Shown here piece after piece: positions 28,934-38,436 of a stretch of DNA of 64,000 nucleotides (positions within the stretch are counted from its first letter, which is position 1; every line of letters starts with the position of its first letter). The notes beneath the pieces are model-generated. The model saw nothing but the letters and a program-made list of their open reading frames with translations, did no database searches and was not told the origin of the DNA. The stretch covers positions 27,751 to 91,750 of the forward strand of contig JAMFSL010000006.1 of the NCBI GenBank assembly GCA_026225275.1, given 5' to 3'. Both the position numbers and the translations under genes were made by a program. Source of the stretch: Puia dinghuensis. GTDB taxonomy: Bacteria; Bacteroidota; Bacteroidia; Chitinophagales; Chitinophagaceae.

Positions 28934-29158
28934 ATCCCCACACATCGCAGTCGCTCTATTCTCAAAAAGCCCCCCAAACCTCCCCCATCCGCCCCCTCCT
29001 CTCCCGACCCGAAATCTCTCATTTTCCATCTCCCCATCCCTCGCTCTTACCCCCTGACGCTAACCACTCGAATCGCTGAAACCCGCGCCAGTCCAATTCT
29101 GAAGCGCATCTTCAGAATTATAAGATAATTTTTTTATGTGACTTAAATAAGAGTCAAA
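28934..29158. other. Non-coding, pyrimidine-rich stretch
   Basis: No gene is seen. Positions 28970-29055 are strongly C/T-biased on the plus strand, with several runs of five or more C. The remainder is AT-rich leader DNA before the TonB receptor gene. Confidence 0.5.
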
Positions 29159-29176
29159 CGTTACCAAATCGTTACG
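29159..29176 (+). promoter_or_regulatory. 11-bp-period direct repeat upstream of the TonB receptor
   Basis: CGTTACC (29159-29165) and CGTTACG (29170-29176) are spaced 11 bp start to start, followed by CTACC. Seven-base repeats at one helical turn are typical of OmpR/PhoB-type sites. The pair lies 84 bp before the receptor ATG. Short motif, so only suggestive. Confidence 0.35.
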
Positions 29177-29259
29177 CTACCATTATCATAAGATTACCAA
29201 TCACCGAACACGACATTCCGTTTCTCCCACCAACTAGTTTTGCCGAAAATCTTTTCAAA

Positions 29260-32100
29260 ATGCTTTTGAGAAAAAAGACGATCCTCATTTTTTTTATCTG
29301 TCTCTGTCTCGGTTCTCTTTCCTACGCCGGCACTATCAAGGGAAAGATCCGCGACGCCGCAACTGGCGAACCCATGACCGGTGCTACCGTCACCCTCGCA
29401 CACACCCACTACACTACCACCGTCCAACTCGACGGCACCTTTACCTTCCGCCATATCCCGGCTGGTAAGTACCAGGTCGTCGCCAGCACCGTTGGCTATG
29501 AACAACCTGCAGAAGTCGATGTCGAACTTACTTCCGACAACGACGTCAAAGAAGTGGGTTTCGCCATGCGGGTGAACGCCAGGTTCCTCGAGAACGCTTT
29601 CGTTACGGTCGGCGCTGACGGGAAAACCGACAGAGGAGCACTCCGACTCGAACAACGCGCCGATATGGTCCAGAACGTCATGTCTGCCCGCACCATCGAG
29701 CTATCACCCGATATCACCGTCGCCAACGCTATCCAACGCGTCAGCGGCGTCACCATCCAACGCGATAATACAGGCGAAGGCCGCTATGCCATCATCCGCG
29801 GTATGGACCAACGCTATAACAGCACGCTGGTCAATGGTATCAAGATCCCCAGCCCTGATGATAAATACCGGTTCGTTCCGATGGATATATTCCCCTCCGA
29901 AATGCTCGACAGGCTGGAAGTCATCAAAGCCCTCACCCCCGAAATGGAAGGTGATGCTATCGGCGGCACCATGAACCTCATCATGAAAAGCGCCCCCGAT
30001 AAATTCCTGCTTTCTGCCAATGCTTCAGGCGGCTATTCCACGATCTTCAACACCCGGCCTTTTACCGCCTTCCTCCACAGCGGGATCAATAAAAAGTCTC
30101 CTGCCGAACTCAATGGCAATAGTTACGCAGCCACACCAGCCAACTTTTCTCTCGGCAACCTGCAGTATTACAATAAATCCAATCCCATCAACAGTACGAT
30201 GGGACTGACTATCGGCGACCGCTTCGCTGGTGGCAAACTCGGCATCATCGTCTCGGCCAGCTATCAGAACCTCTACAAAGGCACTATCTCGGACCGCCTG
30301 GTACCGGACGCACAGCCCCTGCCCAGCCCATCGGCCAATACGCTGAACCCCTCGGATTCCTACATCAGGCAATTCAATACCCAGACGAATAGGCTCGGCT
30401 TGCAGAACAAAATCGATTATATCTTTAATGCGCGCAATAAGATATCCCTCTTTAACCTGTATCTCCATCAAAACGTATTCGAAACGAGGTTTACCCCGGA
30501 TAGCGCCACAGCCGGCCTAAACTCCACCGCCACGCAGACAAACGTCAACCCAGAATACCGCAGCACCTGGCAGATCCAGAACATCTACAACGCCACCCTG
30601 CAAGGCGATCACATCCTCAGCAGCAGAGTCAATGTTAACTGGAGCGGAGTATACTCTATCGCTAAACAAGAAATGCCCGACCAGGCTACCTATAACTGGA
30701 ACGAACAGGTCAACTATGGTAGCGGCGGCAAAATAGACAGCATCTCCAACACGATCCCCGTCGGTACCCAGAATGTCCTCACCCAAAGATGGCAGCATAA
30801 TACCGATCAGGATTGGGCCGGTTATGGCAACCTGACCTACAAACCCAATCTCTTCCAGCGGGTAGTCGAATTCAAAACCGGCGGCCTCTATCGCTACAAG
30901 ACAAGGACGGATTATAACAACCAATACGATCTGCAGTCGTCGGCCCCTGCTAATACGCCCTTCACGACCATCAATGCCGTTCCGCTGTATTTTCAGGCCA
31001 CTGGTCAGAATGAAGGTCTCAACACTGCTGACAATGCCAATACCTATACTGCGCACGAGCAGATCATCGCAGGCTATCTCCAGGCTAAATTCAACCTGCT
31101 GCAACCGTTGCAGGTGGTCGGCGGCGTTCGCGTAGAAAATACCCAGGATGCCTACAATACCGCTCTCCCGCCAACTTCTACCGTCGGCGCTTACGGCACC
31201 ATCCATTACACAGACGTATTGCCCAGCGTCCATTTCAAATACACGCTGACCCCTGATCAAAGCATCCGCCTGTCTTATTTCAAATCCATCAGCCGTCCGG
31301 GATTCGGTGACCTGGTGCCCATCACAGACAATTCCAATAACGAATTCACCTTCCTCGGTAACCCCTACCTCAAACATGTCCGTGCCGACAACCTCGACCT
31401 TCGCTACGAATGGTTCCCCGGTCTGCTCGATCAGATCCTGGTAGGTGCATTCTACAAGAAACTGGAAGACCCCATCGAATACTTCGTCACCAACCTGAAC
31501 GGTCCCAGTTCTTTATATCTTAAGCCCCAGAATACCAATGAGGCAACCAATTACGGTGCAGAGGCTGTCGTAACCAAATATTTCGGCATGTTCGGTGTTT
31601 CCGCAAATTACACCTACACTCATTCCCGCATCACCACGACAAAACTGTTGTACACTTATGTCGCCGGGGTCGGAAATCAGACCGAGACCGTCAACCAGAC
31701 ACGCCCGCTGCAAGGCCAGGCCAACAACATCGGCAATGTCTCTCTGCTGTTCAAAGACCAGAAGATTGGCCTCGATGTACAACTGGCCCTGTCTTACACC
31801 GGCGACCGGATAGCTCAGGTTTCTCCCTATGCCAACCTGGACATCTGGCAGAAACCCTTCACCCAGCTCGACCTCTCGCTGGAAAAGCGTATTACTCACC
31901 ATTTCACCTTCTTCGGCAAGCTCAACAACCTGACCAACGCACCGAATAAGGAATACGTCAAATTCCCCTATCAGTCGGTCAACGCACACCTACCGCCAGG
32001 ATATACTATTCCTTTCCAGGATGCAGGCAGCAACTATACCATTGCGGAGAAAGACATCTATCACCTCAGTTACCTGGCCGGTATCCGGTATAAATTTTAA
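29260..32100 (+). CDS. TonB-dependent outer-membrane receptor
   Basis: 946 residues. Signal peptide MLLRKKTILIFFICLCLGSL to SYA, then a carboxypeptidase-regulatory-like domain at about 24-105 (GKIRDAATGEPMTGATVTLA), a plug domain at about 125-235 (ITVANAIQRVSGVTIQRDN, YAIIRGMDQRYNSTLVNGIK) and a 22-strand-type barrel ending HLSYLAGIRYKF. It would import a large or scarce ligand through the outer membrane. Unlike the SusC protein in this window it has no SusD partner; the next gene, 27 bp on, is a beta-helix lipoprotein. Substrate unknown; upstream repeats leave phosphate-type regulation open. Confidence 0.93.
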   Translation: MLLRKKTILIFFICLCLGSLSYAGTIKGKIRDAATGEPMTGATVTLAHTHYTTTVQLDGTFTFRHIPAGKYQVVASTVGYEQPAEVDVELTSDNDVKEVGFAMRVNARFLENAFVTVGADGKTDRGALRLEQRADMVQNVMSARTIELSPDITVANAIQRVSGVTIQRDNTGEGRYAIIRGMDQRYNSTLVNGIKIPSPDDKYRFVPMDIFPSEMLDRLEVIKALTPEMEGDAIGGTMNLIMKSAPDKFLLSANASGGYSTIFNTRPFTAFLHSGINKKSPAELNGNSYAATPANFSLGNLQYYNKSNPINSTMGLTIGDRFAGGKLGIIVSASYQNLYKGTISDRLVPDAQPLPSPSANTLNPSDSYIRQFNTQTNRLGLQNKIDYIFNARNKISLFNLYLHQNVFETRFTPDSATAGLNSTATQTNVNPEYRSTWQIQNIYNATLQGDHILSSRVNVNWSGVYSIAKQEMPDQATYNWNEQVNYGSGGKIDSISNTIPVGTQNVLTQRWQHNTDQDWAGYGNLTYKPNLFQRVVEFKTGGLYRYKTRTDYNNQYDLQSSAPANTPFTTINAVPLYFQATGQNEGLNTADNANTYTAHEQIIAGYLQAKFNLLQPLQVVGGVRVENTQDAYNTALPPTSTVGAYGTIHYTDVLPSVHFKYTLTPDQSIRLSYFKSISRPGFGDLVPITDNSNNEFTFLGNPYLKHVRADNLDLRYEWFPGLLDQILVGAFYKKLEDPIEYFVTNLNGPSSLYLKPQNTNEATNYGAEAVVTKYFGMFGVSANYTYTHSRITTTKLLYTYVAGVGNQTETVNQTRPLQGQANNIGNVSLLFKDQKIGLDVQLALSYTGDRIAQVSPYANLDIWQKPFTQLDLSLEKRITHHFTFFGKLNNLTNAPNKEYVKFPYQSVNAHLPPGYTIPFQDAGSNYTIAEKDIYHLSYLAGIRYKF

Positions 32101-32127
32101 TTACAGCATCAGTAATCTATCAACTAT

Positions 32128-33549
32128 ATGATCATGAAGAAATTAATCATCCCTTTTCTCATCCTGTTTGGCTTTGGCAGCTGTTTCTTATCCGGTTGCA
32201 CCAAATGGGCCGATGATAAAACAAATATCTATACTTATAAGGCCCCCCCGCCGCCGGGTGGCGCGATCAGCGACTCTACCCCGCTTTGCGGCTCTATCAA
32301 AGGCGTCATGCTGACCGGCAAGACCTATACGCTGGGTTGTACGATCAATGTCCCTGTCGGCGATACCCTTATCCTCGAAGCAGGCGTGACAGTCAACGCC
32401 AATATCAATTCGGGCATCATCGTCCATGGGACCATGATCAGCCTTGGCACCCAGACCCAGCCTAACTATCTCACCGTTCCCGGTGTGACGAAGAACCTGA
32501 CCCCTAACCTTCCCCTGACATCGGACTCCGCCCATATCGGGCTGTGGAAGGGTATCATGTGCGATACTTCCTGCCCCATGCTGGTGCTCAAATGGACTCA
32601 CCTCGATTTTGCAGGCGCTGCCTATGGCAACGTAGATGGCCCCGCTGTCGAACAATCCTCCGGCACTTCCTATAATCTCCTCTTCCAGAACCCTAACGGT
32701 TACTTTATCATGGAAGATTCCTGGACCTGGGGCGGGACGGATGACTGCATGCGTATCTCCGATGGCAAGATCCACGTGTTCCGCAATACCTTCGAAAAAC
32801 CCGGCGGTAGCGGCGGTGATTGTGTGAATAGCAAAGGCGGCACCGTGGGAACAGTAGCTTATAACTTCTTCATTGGCACAGCCTACAACGGCCAGAAAGC
32901 ATCCAACAAAGGACAGCCTGTGGGCGCCCCGGAGACGAACATCGTTATGTATAACAGCACCTTCGTCAATGGCGGCATCCAGATCGTGGCCGGACAAAGA
33001 GCCGGCGGCATCGACTACGAACAGGGAGCCGAAGGCCAGTTCTACAATAACGCCTTTATCAATTGCCGCGTCGGCTACCGGGTCGTCAACAATCCCGTCG
33101 CAGATACGGCCAACATGTACTATGGCAATAATTACCAATGGGCTGATTCCCTCGTGATCGCCGACCAGTTCTTTACCTTCGGCGGCGTCTGTACCAAACC
33201 TATGCCGACGGATATCCCCAATCCATCGCTCTATCTGCCGGCCAATTTCTATTATCCGGACCCGCAGGCTAACGCTTACGACGGTACGCCTGTCGTCCAG
33301 TATGACAACCCGGAGTTCGTCAATTATCCCCTGCCGGTACCCGGTGGCCTCCCGCTGTTCTCCATTACCGCCGTCGGCTCGTATAATTTCCGGTTGCAGC
33401 CCACTTCACCTTTCATTGGCAAGGGCAATACATCGATTATTCCGCTCACCGTGGTGCCGATCGACCCGATTTATGGCGCCACTGAAGTCACACCGCCGGG
33501 AGCAGACCTTGGTTGCTACCAGTTCAACGGAACAGGTAATCAACACTGA
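32128..33549 (+). CDS. Surface-type lipoprotein with right-handed beta-helix
   Basis: 473 residues. A lipoprotein signal (KKLIIPFLILFGFGSCFL, lipobox LSGC) is followed by a Pro-rich spacer and a long run of short beta-strand repeats (GSIKGVMLTGKTYTLGCTI, GIIVHGTMISLGTQ, IVMYNSTFVNGGIQIV, GQFYNNAFINCRVGYRVV) typical of parallel beta-helix proteins. Start may be ATG 32128 or 32134. It is cotranscribed with the TonB receptor and probably serves as its substrate-capture partner in place of SusD. No catalytic residues of known polysaccharide lyases are recognisable, so an enzymatic role is not claimed. A strong bidirectional terminator follows. Confidence 0.8.
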   Translation: MIMKKLIIPFLILFGFGSCFLSGCTKWADDKTNIYTYKAPPPPGGAISDSTPLCGSIKGVMLTGKTYTLGCTINVPVGDTLILEAGVTVNANINSGIIVHGTMISLGTQTQPNYLTVPGVTKNLTPNLPLTSDSAHIGLWKGIMCDTSCPMLVLKWTHLDFAGAAYGNVDGPAVEQSSGTSYNLLFQNPNGYFIMEDSWTWGGTDDCMRISDGKIHVFRNTFEKPGGSGGDCVNSKGGTVGTVAYNFFIGTAYNGQKASNKGQPVGAPETNIVMYNSTFVNGGIQIVAGQRAGGIDYEQGAEGQFYNNAFINCRVGYRVVNNPVADTANMYYGNNYQWADSLVIADQFFTFGGVCTKPMPTDIPNPSLYLPANFYYPDPQANAYDGTPVVQYDNPEFVNYPLPVPGGLPLFSITAVGSYNFRLQPTSPFIGKGNTSIIPLTVVPIDPIYGATEVTPPGADLGCYQFNGTGNQH

Positions 33550-33580
33550 TCGGACCAGCGTTCTACTCTACTCCTCATAC

Positions 33581-33614
33581 AAAGGGGGGCTTCAAATGAA
33601 GCCCCCCTTTTTGT
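33581..33614 (+). terminator. Strong bidirectional intrinsic terminator
   Basis: GGGGGGCTTC (33584-33593) pairs with GAAGCCCCCC (33598-33607) with a 4-nt loop, followed by TTTTTTG on the plus strand. The AAA before the stem gives a shorter T-run on the other strand. It separates the receptor operon from the convergent aldehyde dehydrogenase operon. Confidence 0.9.
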
Positions 33615-33630
33615 TTATTAAAATATACAT

Positions 33631-34995
33631 TCATCCCCTTATATGATACGCCTTCGGCTGCACAAAAGCCCTGATCCCCTGATAAGACAACGTCATCCCC
33701 AACCCCGAATGCTTGCGGCCGGACCACGGTACATTCGCACTCACCCGGTCACAGCAATTCCAATAAACAGTCCCCGTATTCAGCTGCCGCATTACCTTTT
33801 CCGCCCGCTCATAGCTAGCCGAATACACAGCAGCCGTCAATCCATATTCAGTATCCGCCATCAGCGCCACGGCTTCGGCATCGTCTTTCACCTTCTGAAT
33901 GCCCACCACCGGCCCAAAAGATTCTTCCATCATCAGCTTCATCCCATGATGCACATCCACCAGCACGGCCGGTTCGATAAAATAACCCTTCCGGTTCACC
34001 CTTTGCCCCCCATATAAAAGCTTCGCCCCTTTCCCCACCGCATCGGCAATCTGCCCCTCCAAAAATTCCAGCTGGCCCGGCCTGCTCAAGGGACCGATCT
34101 CTGTCCCCGCCTCCCGCGGATCCCCCACCACCATCTTCCGCAGCTGTTCGACATAAGACTGCACAAAAGTATCGTATACGGCTTCCTGCACATAGATCCG
34201 CTCTACCGCACAACAGCTCTGTCCATTATTATACACCACACCTTCCAACGCCGCCCCCGCTACCGCGGCAATATCCTTTACATCATCCATCACGTACAAA
34301 GGATCTTTCCCGCCGAGTTCCAACTGGCAGGGCACCAGCTTCGACGCCACTTTCTCCGCGATCAGCCGCCCCGTCCGGTAGCTGCCTGTGAAAAAATAGC
34401 CATTCAAGGGCAGTTCCAACAGCCATTCCCCCGCCTTACCCTTGCCCGTCACTACCTGGAAGACATTCTCCGGTACCCCTGCATCATACAGCAACCTGCG
34501 AATGTGCAGCCCCGTTATTGTCGAATATTCCGAAGGTTTATAAAAGACAGCATTCCCGCCGATCAAAGCGGGTATAAATACATTGACCCCCACCAGGTAG
34601 GGATAATTCCAGGCGGATATATTCGCTATCACCCCCAGTGGTTCATAGACAATCTTCTCCCGCGTAGCCCCTTCCGCTACCACCCACTCCTCGGCCAGCC
34701 ACTGCGCCGAATGATCCAAAAAATACCGTATCCGGCTTCGCGCACCGTTCAGCTCATTATAAGCTTGCTGCAGGGGTTTGCCCGTCTCACTGGTCAATGT
34801 CTCCGCCAGCACGGTCTTCTCCCGATCCAATGCCTCGTAAAACCAGGCTATACACGCTATCCTTTCTTCCACGGGCTTCGCCGCCCAAACCGGCTGCCCC
34901 GCCCGTAATAAAGCCAACTTTTCCCGAACCGATGCCTCCGTATCCTCCGGAACCTCTCCGATGATTTCCTCTGTAGCCGGATTGATGATCTGCAT
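33631..34995 (-). CDS. NAD(P)-dependent aldehyde dehydrogenase
   Basis: 454 residues, slightly short for the family because the N-terminal arm is trimmed. Rossmann motif FFTGSYRTG (201-209), general base Glu226 in LELGGKDP and nucleophile Cys261 in NNGQSCCAVERI are intact; NISAWNYPYLVG precedes them. It oxidises an aldehyde to an acid in the cytoplasm. Last gene of a five-gene operon, starting 4 bp after the amidohydrolase-like gene. In context the likely substrate is a gamma-glutamylated amino aldehyde made by the neighbouring alcohol dehydrogenase; succinate semialdehyde is an alternative. Confidence 0.9.
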   Translation of the reverse strand: MQIINPATEEIIGEVPEDTEASVREKLALLRAGQPVWAAKPVEERIACIAWFYEALDREKTVLAETLTSETGKPLQQAYNELNGARSRIRYFLDHSAQWLAEEWVVAEGATREKIVYEPLGVIANISAWNYPYLVGVNVFIPALIGGNAVFYKPSEYSTITGLHIRRLLYDAGVPENVFQVVTGKGKAGEWLLELPLNGYFFTGSYRTGRLIAEKVASKLVPCQLELGGKDPLYVMDDVKDIAAVAGAALEGVVYNNGQSCCAVERIYVQEAVYDTFVQSYVEQLRKMVVGDPREAGTEIGPLSRPGQLEFLEGQIADAVGKGAKLLYGGQRVNRKGYFIEPAVLVDVHHGMKLMMEESFGPVVGIQKVKDDAEAVALMADTEYGLTAAVYSASYERAEKVMRQLNTGTVYWNCCDRVSANVPWSGRKHSGLGMTLSYQGIRAFVQPKAYHIRG

Positions 34996-34999
34996 ATAT

Positions 35000-35815
35000 T
35001 TAACCTCTTTTTTTCACGATCTCCTGAATAAACCTTTCCCTGATTGCCCGATACAACCCTGAATCCGACATCCCCTCCATGAACATCCGCTCCGGATGCC
35101 ATTGCACGGCCAGCATGAACGACTTCCCCGCCGGATCCTCCCACTCTATCCCCTCGATCAATCCATCTTCGGCTCTGCAATTGACGACCAGCCCCTCACC
35201 CAATCGATCGATGGCCTGGTGATGTGCACTGTTGGATTCGGCCGTCTCCAGACCCGTCACCTCTGCCAGTAAAGTACCAGCCACCAAATGAACAGGATGC
35301 TGCTTATCCACCCCGTCCCGCTCATGTATTGCATCCCCGGCATCACTAAGATCCTGCACCAGTGTCCCTTTCAATACAACGTTGATCAGTTGCAACCCCC
35401 GGCAGACACCCAGCACCGGCAATCCGCGCTCCCAGGCCTGCTCCAGGGCAGCCTGCTCGAACAGATCCCGCTTCTTTTCCCATCCCTGCTCCGGCGCCTT
35501 GGGATATTCCAGGCTGCCGCCATATAATACAGGGTGAATGTCAATCCCGCCCGATAACACTAACCCGTCGCAATGCTGCAATTCCTCGAAGTTATCCTCT
35601 CCCGCAGATATTCTGATCACCTCCACCGGCTCCGCAGGCTCATGCAGAGGGCGGACCACGGCACGCTTGCCTCCCATGCCGATCACCTGGCTTTCATCGA
35701 CAGCAGTCTCTTGCGGCCGCGCTTCAGGAGGAAGCCCTCTCCTCCCCTGTAGCCACCGCACATAGTTCTCGTGCTTCCACTCGGTTCCCGTATAGGTAAG
35801 TCCTATCCTCATCAT
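35000..35815 (-). CDS. Class I glutamine-amidotransferase-like gamma-glutamyl hydrolase (PuuD-like, peptidase C26)
   Basis: 271 residues. Nucleophile Cys138 in LGVCRGLQLIN and the His-Glu pair in QWHPE near residue 245 form the triad; LSGGIDIHPVLYG is the typical oxyanion/substrate loop. PuuD releases glutamate from gamma-glutamyl amino acids such as gamma-glutamyl-GABA. Clustered with a gamma-glutamyl ligase and two dehydrogenases, it would perform the last deglutamylation step. Start at ATG 35815 with Met-Met; tight spacing to both neighbours. Confidence 0.88.
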   Translation of the reverse strand: MMRIGLTYTGTEWKHENYVRWLQGRRGLPPEARPQETAVDESQVIGMGGKRAVVRPLHEPAEPVEVIRISAGEDNFEELQHCDGLVLSGGIDIHPVLYGGSLEYPKAPEQGWEKKRDLFEQAALEQAWERGLPVLGVCRGLQLINVVLKGTLVQDLSDAGDAIHERDGVDKQHPVHLVAGTLLAEVTGLETAESNSAHHQAIDRLGEGLVVNCRAEDGLIEGIEWEDPAGKSFMLAVQWHPERMFMEGMSDSGLYRAIRERFIQEIVKKRG

Positions 35816-35845
35816 GTATGATTTTTACGGCTCGCTGCCGCAAGC

Positions 35846-36997
35846 CTAAAGGGCTTCTATATACAATTGTTTAAAATCTTCCCGGCTCACCGGCTTCGGA
35901 TTATTCGGATGACAAAAATCGGCAACGGCAAGGTCGGCCAATGTCTCGATATGCTCCTGTCTGACACCCGCATCCCGCAGCCGCGTCGGCAACCCCAACT
36001 CCCCGTTCAACGCAAACAACCGCTCCACCACCGCCTCCCCGCTTTCGTCCGGAAGACCCATCGTCCGCGCGATCTGCCGGAACTTGTCTTCAAAACCGGC
36101 GATATTGAACCTCATCCCATAAGGCAGATTCACTGCATTGGCCAGCCCATGATGGGTATCCAGTAAAGAAGACATCGGATGAGCCAGCGAATGCACAACT
36201 CCCAGTCCTTTTTGGAAGGCAACCGCACCCATCAAACTCCCGATCATCATCTGGCTCCTGGACTCCAGGTCTGGTTTTAACACCGCCCGGGCAATCGCCC
36301 CGTTGATCAACGTCACCCCTTCCAATGCTATCCCTTCACACATAGGATGAAACATCTTTGCCAGATAAGCCTCCAGGTTATGCGTCAGTGCATCCATACC
36401 CGTAGCCGCCGTCACAAAGGGCGGCAGCTCCATGGTCAATAGCGGATCCGCATACACGATCTTCGCCAGCAGCTTCGGCGAGAAAAGGATCCGCTTGCGA
36501 TGCGTATCGTCTTCGGAAATAATAGCGCTCCTTCCTACCTCACTGCCCGTCCCACTGGTCGTGGGCACGGTAACGAAGTAGGGCACCTCCCCCGTCACAT
36601 ACTGATCCCCGCCGATCAGATCATCATAGTCGAAAAGATCCCGGTGATGATGGATCCGCAGCACGATAGCCCGCGCCACATCCATCGCCGCACCCCCACC
36701 AATGCCGATGATCGAATCCCGCCCGGTACCCACAAAAGCCTCACCGCCGTTCAGCACATCGGACTTCACGGGATTTTTGTGAATAGCCGAAAACACTTCC
36801 ACCGACAACCCCTTGGCCTCCAGGGATCGGATGATGTCCTTGAAAAAGCCAAGCTGCGATACCATCGGGTCTGTCACCAGCAAAGGCCTGCTCAGCCCGG
36901 CTGATAAAAGATGATCCGGTAGTTCTTTAATGGCCCCTGCCCCAAATCTGATCGTCGTCGGAAAATTATATTGCCTGATCGTACTGAAGTCTGTCAT
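35846..36997 (-). CDS. Iron-containing alcohol dehydrogenase
   Basis: 383 residues, group III Fe-ADH. NAD-binding GIGGGAAMDVARAI, the TVPTTSGTGSEVG motif, and metal ligands in MDALTHNLEAYLA, HSLAHPMSSLLDTHHGLANA are all visible. It oxidises a primary alcohol or reduces an aldehyde. Located between the glutamine-synthetase-like ligase and the PuuD-like hydrolase, it takes the place that an amine oxidase (PuuB) has in putrescine clusters, which argues for an alcohol-containing amine substrate. Starts 14 bp after the ligase stop. Confidence 0.92.
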   Translation of the reverse strand: MTDFSTIRQYNFPTTIRFGAGAIKELPDHLLSAGLSRPLLVTDPMVSQLGFFKDIIRSLEAKGLSVEVFSAIHKNPVKSDVLNGGEAFVGTGRDSIIGIGGGAAMDVARAIVLRIHHHRDLFDYDDLIGGDQYVTGEVPYFVTVPTTSGTGSEVGRSAIISEDDTHRKRILFSPKLLAKIVYADPLLTMELPPFVTAATGMDALTHNLEAYLAKMFHPMCEGIALEGVTLINGAIARAVLKPDLESRSQMMIGSLMGAVAFQKGLGVVHSLAHPMSSLLDTHHGLANAVNLPYGMRFNIAGFEDKFRQIARTMGLPDESGEAVVERLFALNGELGLPTRLRDAGVRQEHIETLADLAVADFCHPNNPKPVSREDFKQLYIEAL

Positions 36998-37011
36998 AAA
37001 AATCGATCCCG

Positions 37012-38436
37012 TTAAATGATTTCAAAATATCGTTTCAATTCCCAATCTGTTACCACCTTGCCAAACTGCCGCCATTCCCATTCCCGCGTCCGGACAAAAT
37101 GATCCGTAAAGGCCTCACCAAAAAGCTCCCGTGCCAATGAAGACTCCTTCATGGCCTCCGTCGCCTCCCAAAGGTTACGGGGCAGGATACCGTGAGATTT
37201 ATCCGCATAACCGCTGCCCTTCGTGGCCGGTATCGTCAGCTTCAAACCATTGCGAATTCCATATAGTCCCGCCGCAAGGCAGGCCGCCATCGCCAGATAG
37301 GGATTAGAGTCCGAGCCTACCACCCGCGTCTCCAGCCGCGTAGAAGATGCTCCGCCGGGCAAGGCCCGTAAAGCAGTAGTGCGGTTGTCGACAGCCCACG
37401 TCAACGTCGTCGGCGCCCAGGCACCTTCCACAAGCCGCTTGTAACTGTTCACCGTCGGCGCCACCATCGGTAAAATATAAGGAAGGCAATGCAGTTGCCC
37501 GGCCATGTAACTTTCCATCAATGGACTCATGCCCGTGGCTGTACTGGCATCGTAAAAAAGGTTGCGGCTCTCACTCCCCCAAAGACTCTGGTGCACATGC
37601 CCGCTGCACCCCGGCAATGTCTCGCTGACCTTCGCCATAAAAGTAGGCAGGATACCATGACGATAGGCGATTTCCTTCACCGCCGATTTGAACAGCACTG
37701 CCCGGTCCGCCGCCTCCAGCACTTCCGAATACAGGATGGCCGCTTCGTATACGCCCGGCCCGGTCTCCGTGTGCAACCCCTCCAATGGCACCCCGAATTG
37801 TTTCAGCCCGTCGAACAACTCGTGAAAATAGGCGCTTCCCTGAGAAGCCCGGAGAATGGAATAACCAAACATTCCCTGCGAAATCGGCTTCAGGTCCTGG
37901 AAAGACCGCTTTGCCGGATCAGAATCATTCGATGGTGCTATAAAATTGAACCATTCGAACTCCTGTGAAAAATACGCGGTATACCCCGCATCCGCCGCCT
38001 GCTGAATCACTTTTTTCAATAACCCCCGTGGGCAAACCGGCAACGCATCGCCTTCGGCCGCCGAAGCTTTAGCGTAGGCGGCCCCTTCACCTCCGGCTTC
38101 TCCACCCGAAGCCCTGAAATCCGCCAGCAAAAAAGGCAGTCCCCCCTCCCAGGGCACCCGCCTCAACGTCCCCGGGTCGATCACCGCCATCGCATCGGGA
38201 TATCCCGTATGCCAACCCGTAAACGCCCCGTTGTCATAGGCCTGATCATTCGCATCCCAGCCGAACACGACATCACAAAACCCAAAACCCTTCCCGGCAA
38301 TGGACTTGAACTTTTCAAAGCTCATCACCTTGCCCCGCAGCACTCCGTCGATATCCGTGATGGCCAGCTTGACCTTCTCGGTCTTCTCGGACTCCAGCTG
38401 ATGCAACAGCTCACCCAGCGATAGTTTGTTGCTCAT
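37012..38436 (-). CDS. Glutamine-synthetase-like gamma-glutamylamide ligase
   Basis: 474 residues from ATG 38436 (an upstream ATG at 38487 adds a non-family tail and overlaps the permease more). GS-fold ligase of the GlnA3/GlnA4/PuuA/IpuC type: TDIDGVLRGKVMS, FEWFNF, ETGPGVYEAAI, GCSGHVHQSLW, NRTTALRAL and TRLETRVVGSDSNPYLAMAA. These enzymes join glutamate to an amine using ATP. Residues about 118-127 (AAYAKASAAE) are encoded by a dispersed palindromic repeat and sit in a roughly 17-residue insertion between LADF and CPRGLLKK, where relatives have a short loop. It overlaps the permease by 26 bp. Substrate is inferred to be ethanolamine or another small amino alcohol. Confidence 0.9.
   Translation of the reverse strand: MSNKLSLGELLHQLESEKTEKVKLAITDIDGVLRGKVMSFEKFKSIAGKGFGFCDVVFGWDANDQAYDNGAFTGWHTGYPDAMAVIDPGTLRRVPWEGGLPFLLADFRASGGEAGGEGAAYAKASAAEGDALPVCPRGLLKKVIQQAADAGYTAYFSQEFEWFNFIAPSNDSDPAKRSFQDLKPISQGMFGYSILRASQGSAYFHELFDGLKQFGVPLEGLHTETGPGVYEAAILYSEVLEAADRAVLFKSAVKEIAYRHGILPTFMAKVSETLPGCSGHVHQSLWGSESRNLFYDASTATGMSPLMESYMAGQLHCLPYILPMVAPTVNSYKRLVEGAWAPTTLTWAVDNRTTALRALPGGASSTRLETRVVGSDSNPYLAMAACLAAGLYGIRNGLKLTIPATKGSGYADKSHGILPRNLWEATEAMKESSLARELFGEAFTDHFVRTREWEWRQFGKVVTDWELKRYFEII
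38056..38083. repeat. 28-bp palindromic repeat, copy 2, inside the ligase gene
   Basis: Arms GGCCGCC (38056-38062) and GGCGGCC (38077-38083) are perfect inverted repeats around GAAGCTTTAGCGTA, the same core as copies 1 and 3. It lies within coding sequence and is read as AAYAKASAAE without breaking the frame. Confidence 0.75.
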
